From assembly GCF_007595705.1 (NCBI RefSeq), contig NZ_NISY01000005.1, forward strand, positions 310,001-374,000: a stretch of DNA of 64,000 bases, read 5' to 3'. A program made the translations under genes and the position numbers. Of this stretch, positions 60,343 to 64,000 are shown piece after piece. A model generated the notes under the pieces. It did no database searches and was not told the DNA's origin. It saw nothing but the letters and a program-made list of their open reading frames with translations. How positions within the stretch are numbered: the stretch's first letter is position 1; each line of letters starts with the position of its first letter. The DNA is from Streptomyces sp. SAJ15. GTDB lineage: Bacteria; Actinomycetota; Actinomycetes; Streptomycetales; Streptomycetaceae.

Positions 60343-61689
60343 GTGGGGTGGAAACAGCCACCGCGTACCGGGATCACCGAGACCACGGAGGCCACCGAGA
60401 CCGGCGAGGCGCACGCGGACAACGGCGGCGTGGCCAACTCCGGGGTCCTCGTCATCAAGGAGTTCCACCAGCACCTGCCGGAGTCGGGCGCCGACCCGGC
60501 GGGCCCGCCACCGGCCGCCCCGCGCCTGGACCAGGCCGCCTGGGACGGGTTGGGCGCGCTCTTCGACGACCGGCCGCTGCCCGAGGGGACCTACGAGGCG
60601 TACCGCTGGGCCTTCGAGATATCCGGGGCCGTCCCGCCCGTGGGCGACAGCCTGCCGTCGGGCGGCCTGACCGAGGTGGTCAAGGACCTGGACGCGCGTC
60701 AGGGCGTGCGCCCCGACATGCCGCTCGCGGTGCCGTTCGTGCGGTGTCTGATGGCGCGGGCCGCGACACGCGACCCGGAGTGGGCGACGCAGCTGGCGGA
60801 CTGGCTCGCGGCGACCTGCGAGCGGACGGGGGTCGGCCCCCTCCCCACGCCACCGCCCGCCGAACGTCAGGTGGTCCTCCATCTGCGTCTGGAGCCCGCC
60901 CAGACCGAGGACCGCCACTGGGTGCGGATGTGGCTGCATCGGGGCGGCTTCGAGACGCTGTGGGAGTCCGAGGCCACCCCGTTGACGCTGGACCAGGTCC
61001 GCTGCGAGCTCGGCCGACAACTGCTCCGGGTGGAAAGACGGTTCAGTGAGACCGACCCCGTGGCCTGCCGCCGGGTGGACCGGGTGGAGTTCCACGTCCC
61101 GTTCGAACTGCTCGATGTCGACTTCGAGAACTGGCCGATGCCCATCGGACGCCGCGGCGCGCCCCGCCGCCTCGGCTTGATCTACCAGGTGGCCGTCCGC
61201 TGCCCCGACGAGCGCGACGGCGTGACCGAGGCGCTGTGGCGGCAGAAGTGGCGCTGGTACCAGGCGCAGAGCAGCCGCCATCCACGGGCCGTCCATGTGC
61301 TGCCGGACCACGAGGTCAGCCAGATGCTCGGAGACCGGCTGCAGGCCGACCAACCGCCGGTCTGCGTGCTGGCCGAGGTGTCGGCGACCCGGCTCCAGGA
61401 CGCCCTGAACGCGGTGTTGGACGCGGGGGTGCCGATCGCGGTGTGGCGGCGTGGCGGCCCGCCCCGGGCGGCCGGACCGGGTGAGGGCCTCAGCGCGGCG
61501 CTGACGACACCCGGTCCCGACGCGACCGGGGACGAGTCGGGGATCGATGTGCGGCGCCTCCCCAGGCTGCTGCGGGAGCTGCGCCTGGAGCACGCCGACG
61601 GCGCGGAGGACGACCAGGGCTGGCACCATCCGTTGGCCCTTCTGTGGGACGATCCCGACTGCAGGCCGCTCAGCCGGTCCTTGTCGTGA
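60343..61689 (+). CDS. VMAP-like protein (vWA-MoxR-associated protein)
   Basis: A 448-residue protein recognised by its C-terminal VMAP-C-like region: VEFHVPFELLDVDFENWPMPIG, LGLIYQVAVRC and WRQKWRWY (about 245-315), then a domain with VPIAVWRRGG. The middle (about 60-230) is helical with DWLAATCERTG. The N-terminal 40 residues carry the motif TGEAHADNGGVANSGV (20-35), also present in the small membrane protein upstream; no protease domain is visible. The GTG at 60343 follows GCAGAGG and lies 56 bases past the previous stop. In known systems VMAP works with a MoxR ATPase and a vWA protein as a predicted ternary conflict system, and both kinds of partner are encoded here. Confidence 0.8.
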   Translation: MGWKQPPRTGITETTEATETGEAHADNGGVANSGVLVIKEFHQHLPESGADPAGPPPAAPRLDQAAWDGLGALFDDRPLPEGTYEAYRWAFEISGAVPPVGDSLPSGGLTEVVKDLDARQGVRPDMPLAVPFVRCLMARAATRDPEWATQLADWLAATCERTGVGPLPTPPPAERQVVLHLRLEPAQTEDRHWVRMWLHRGGFETLWESEATPLTLDQVRCELGRQLLRVERRFSETDPVACRRVDRVEFHVPFELLDVDFENWPMPIGRRGAPRRLGLIYQVAVRCPDERDGVTEALWRQKWRWYQAQSSRHPRAVHVLPDHEVSQMLGDRLQADQPPVCVLAEVSATRLQDALNAVLDAGVPIAVWRRGGPPRAAGPGEGLSAALTTPGPDATGDESGIDVRRLPRLLRELRLEHADGAEDDQGWHHPLALLWDDPDCRPLSRSLS

Positions 61690-61730
61690 CGTGAGAGCCG
61701 AGAAGCGGAGAAGGGCACGGTGGGGGCGCG

Positions 61731-62819
61731 GTGAAGGACTGGTGGATCTACGGCAGCGAGGGCACCCAGGAGGTACGGCGGACCTCGCTGACCGCTCTGG
61801 AGGCGCCACCCTGGCGGCAGTTCGCCGGCACCCCCGACCCGGAGTACACCGCGCCGCGGAACGAGGGCACGGCGTGGGAGCGCACCGAGGCCCGCGGCCG
61901 TGGCTACGTGCCGGACGAGTCGGAGAAGGACGCCGTCAACACAGCGCTGTACCTGCGCCGACCGCTGCTGGTCACCGGCAAGCCCGGGGTGGGCAAGTCC
62001 ACGCTGGCGTACAGCATCGCCGCCGACCTCGGGCTGGGGCCGGTGCTCCACTGGCCCATCACCAGCCGGACCACCCTGCGCGACGGGCTGTACCACTACG
62101 ACGCCATCGGCCGGCTCCAGGACGCGAATCTGCACCAGATGCGGACCGGGGGGCCGGGGCGGGCCGCACCCGACCCCGCTGCGGGGACATCCGCGGACTC
62201 CGCCGACGGCGGGGCCGCGGCCGCGGACGCCTCCTCCATCACCCCGTACCTCCGGCTGGGCCCGCTGGGCACCGCGCTGCTGGCCCAGGACCAGCCGCGG
62301 GTGCTGCTGGTGGACGAGGTCGACAAGAGCGACATCGACCTGCCCGGCGATCTGCTCACCGTCTTCGAGGAGGGCGAGTTCGAGATCCCCGAACTGGCGC
62401 GGCTGGCCGTGCGACAGCCGTCCGTGCGCATCGCCACCGACGACTCGCCGGACGACCTCGTCCGGGTCGAACGGGGCCGGGTCCGCTGCCGGGCCTTCCC
62501 CGTCGTGGTGCTGACCAGCAACGGGGAGCGCGACTTCCCGCCACCCTTCCTGCGCCGCTGCATCCGGCTGCACATGGAGCCGCCCGGGCGGGAGAAGCTG
62601 GAGCGGATCGTGCGCGCCCGGCTCCGCATCGACCCGGAGGACGGGCGCCACGAGGACCTGATCCAGAGCTTCGTCACCCGTGGCGCCGACGGCGACCTCG
62701 CCACCGACCAGTTGCTCAACGCCATCCATCTCCGGCTGAACAACGCCTGGTCCGGACCCGAGGAGCGCGAGCGGTTCCTGAGCACCGTCATGCAACGGCT
62801 CACCGGCCCGTCGACGTGA
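61731..62819 (+). CDS. MoxR-type AAA+ ATPase
   Basis: A 362-residue AAA+ ATPase. Walker A is GKPGVGKST (about 84-92), Walker B is VLLVDEVDKSD (near 201), sensor 1 is VVVLTSN (near 260) and the Arg finger is FLRRCIRL. A Gly/Ala/Asp-rich insert of about 25 residues (about 140-170) sits between them. MoxR ATPases act as chaperone-like remodelers with vWA partners. The GTG at 61731 begins 41 bases after the VMAP stop. The stop codon overlaps a GTG at 62816 that opens a 55-residue ORF. Confidence 0.93.
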   Translation: MKDWWIYGSEGTQEVRRTSLTALEAPPWRQFAGTPDPEYTAPRNEGTAWERTEARGRGYVPDESEKDAVNTALYLRRPLLVTGKPGVGKSTLAYSIAADLGLGPVLHWPITSRTTLRDGLYHYDAIGRLQDANLHQMRTGGPGRAAPDPAAGTSADSADGGAAAADASSITPYLRLGPLGTALLAQDQPRVLLVDEVDKSDIDLPGDLLTVFEEGEFEIPELARLAVRQPSVRIATDDSPDDLVRVERGRVRCRAFPVVVLTSNGERDFPPPFLRRCIRLHMEPPGREKLERIVRARLRIDPEDGRHEDLIQSFVTRGADGDLATDQLLNAIHLRLNNAWSGPEERERFLSTVMQRLTGPST

Positions 62820-62983
62820 GGGCGAGCACCAAGGTGGGGCCGTGGGCCGTCGCCAGGCCGTGGGCCGTCGCCAGGCCGTGGGTCGTCGACGAGCCCGTGG
62901 CCGTCGTGAGGACGTGGACCGAGGTGGGGCCGTGGGTCGTCGACGAGCCCGTGGTCGCCGTGAGGACGTGGCGGGGCGCGTGA
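62816..62983 (+). CDS. Possible 55-residue Trp/Val repeat peptide bridging MoxR and SAV_2336 genes
   Basis: The ORF starts with a GTG overlapping the MoxR stop (GTGA) and ends with a TGA overlapping the GTG of the next gene (GTGA). It encodes repeats of the form PWAVARPW and GPWVVDEPV...VAVRTW, from DNA with two 18-bp units and two 42-bp units (62876-62917, 62930-62971). Overlaps on both sides are the signature of translational coupling. Because it is a tandem repeat without known relatives, an unexpressed spacer remains possible. Confidence 0.45.
   Translation: MRASTKVGPWAVARPWAVARPWVVDEPVAVVRTWTEVGPWVVDEPVVAVRTWRGA
62834..62971. repeat. Tandem repeats between MoxR and SAV_2336 genes
   Basis: Two copies of gccgtgggccgtcgccag (18 bp) are followed by two 42-bp copies, 62876-62917 and 62930-62971, differing at about three positions with a 54-bp period. 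All unit lengths are multiples of three. Confidence 0.85.
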
Positions 62984-64000
62984 TCGAGGCGCTGCTCAGA
63001 GCCGTCAACGAGGCCGGGGCGGACGCCGGTCCTGAGGAGCTGGCCGACATCCTCTGGCTGGCCGGCAGGGTCGGCCCCGCGGCCGGCTCCCCGGAGCCGG
63101 AGGCCCCGAACCCGACCCCGGCCCCCGCCGCTCCCCCGCCGCCACGGCGACCGTCGACCTCGACGGCGGCCGCCGCGGAGACCCGGGCCAGGCTGTACCC
63201 GGCCTCGGACCCGGACCCGGCCGAGGACGAACCCGGTGCCGGCCGCGGCGACCCGGTGCGAGTCCCCCGCGCCACGACCCTGCGGGACCCGCTGGCCGTC
63301 ATGCGCTCGCTGCGGCCGGTGGGCCGCCGTGCCCGCGGCGGCCTCGACGCCGAGCGGGAACTCGACGAGGAGCTGACCGTCGCCCGCAGCGTCGAACTCC
63401 TGCTGCCGACGCCCGTGCTGCGGCCCGCGCGGAGCCGCTGGCTCGACCTGGCGCTGGTGGTCGACACCCACCACTCGATGCTGCTCTGGCAGGACCTGGT
63501 GGCCGAGCTGCGCCGGGTCATCACCCAGACCGGGGTCTTCCGCGATGTGCGGCTCTGGTACCTCGACGGCACCGGGGCCGACGGCCTCCCCGCGGTGACC
63601 CACCGCCGAGGTGCCGCCCCGCGGCGCCCCCAGGAGATCGCCGACCCGTCCGGGCACCGACTGATCCTGGTCGTCACCGACACCGTCGGCGGCGGCTGGG
63701 CCGGCGGCCCGCTCCATGAGGCCCTGCGCCACTGGTCCTGCCACAACCCGGTGGCCGTGCTGAACGTCCTGCCCGAACGACTCTGGTCCCGCGGCGCCGC
63801 CCGCCCCTCCCCCCGGCTGCTCCGCGCCTCCCGCCCCGCCGCCGCCAACGCCTCCTGGCAGCAGGCGCCGACCACCCCCCGGGCGCGCACCCGCCGCCGC
63901 CCCGGCCCCGCGGCCGCCCGGCTGCCCGTCCCGGTGGTGGACCCCTCCCCGGCGGCGCTCGGCCGCCTGGCCGACCTGGTCGCGGGCGACAGCCGCTGGC
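62980..64000 (+). CDS. SAV_2336-type protein, vWA-like (5' part only)
   Basis: The first 340 residues of a long protein open to the right edge. The GTG at 62980 is placed by the GTGA overlap and by the typical family start (IEALLRAVNEAGADAGPEEL). A Pro/Ala-rich linker (about 38-100) leads to RVPRATTLRDPLAVMRSLRPV and a vWA/Rossmann-like unit, LDLALVVDTHHSMLLWQDLVAEL (about 157-180). The metal-site DxSxS reads DTHHS, so it is probably non-canonical. LILVVTDTVGGGW (near 222) could be its next strand. Proteins annotated SAV_2336 N-terminal domain are found with MoxR and VMAP genes. The C-terminal effector or sensor part is out of view. Confidence 0.85.
   Translation, partial: MIEALLRAVNEAGADAGPEELADILWLAGRVGPAAGSPEPEAPNPTPAPAAPPPPRRPSTSTAAAAETRARLYPASDPDPAEDEPGAGRGDPVRVPRATTLRDPLAVMRSLRPVGRRARGGLDAERELDEELTVARSVELLLPTPVLRPARSRWLDLALVVDTHHSMLLWQDLVAELRRVITQTGVFRDVRLWYLDGTGADGLPAVTHRRGAAPRRPQEIADPSGHRLILVVTDTVGGGWAGGPLHEALRHWSCHNPVAVLNVLPERLWSRGAARPSPRLLRASRPAAANASWQQAPTTPRARTRRRPGPAAARLPVPVVDPSPAALGRLADLVAGDSRW

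Overview
The window is very GC-rich DNA with actinomycete gene style: GTG/ATG starts, strong G/C wobble bias, and rare TTA codons confined to key genes. It contains a modular type I polyketide synthase (PKS), a SARP regulator, a non-haemolytic phospholipase C, an ECF41 sigma factor and a VMAP/MoxR/SAV_2336 set. A Streptomyces or close relative is the best guess. No RNA genes, insertion sequences or CRISPR arrays were recognised.

1-33,600: a PKS cluster on the minus strand, read right to left. In order of synthesis it has: a loading module plus module 1 (24791-32971); modules 2 and 3 (14207-24718); module 4 (8143-14163); module 5, fully reducing (1513-8130); and the start of module 6 (1-1487, running off the window). 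The intact extender ATs look methylmalonyl-specific, so a methyl-branched chain is expected. The line has several defects. The loading KS is a truncated remnant with His where Cys is expected. The loading AT has Trp where extender ATs have Arg, which suggests a monocarboxylic starter. Module 3 KR lacks its catalytic Ser. Module 4 AT has lost its nucleophile and about 100 residues. Long near-identical blocks show gene conversion between modules. The PKS promoter carries four 11-bp direct repeats placed as in SARP-activated promoters. The divergent SARP gene and the first PKS gene each contain a TTA codon, so bldA-type control is likely.

33,600-38,700: the SARP regulator, a Tat-exported phospholipase C and a CapA-like metallophosphoesterase, followed by about 670 bp without a recognised gene.

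38,700-50,160: two IPT/TIG-repeat proteins without signal peptides, a divergent free-standing ketosynthase, a one-module reducing PKS resembling mycobacterial mycocerosic acid synthase, and a secreted beta-helix-like protein. The ketosynthase and PKS look like one operon with an 11-codon leader ORF.

50,160-59,800: housekeeping and regulatory genes. These are an RsbW-like ATPase, an HTH/TPR-type regulator, a PAP2-diacylglycerol kinase fusion coupled to a glutamine amidotransferase-like gene, a divergent LysR gene with a LysR box, a leaderless VOC protein, an ECF41 sigma factor with a carbonic anhydrase remnant upstream, and a DUF1648 membrane protein with a YtrA-type GntR repressor under a clear palindromic operator.

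59,900-64,000: a predicted conflict/signalling operon. It encodes a two-TM small protein, a VMAP-like protein, a MoxR AAA+ ATPase, a possible 55-residue repeat peptide and a SAV_2336-type protein (running off the window). The small protein and the VMAP N-terminus share a repeated TGxAxA..GGxAN(T/S)GV motif. This could be a homotypic signalling motif and is, to my knowledge, the least described part of the window.
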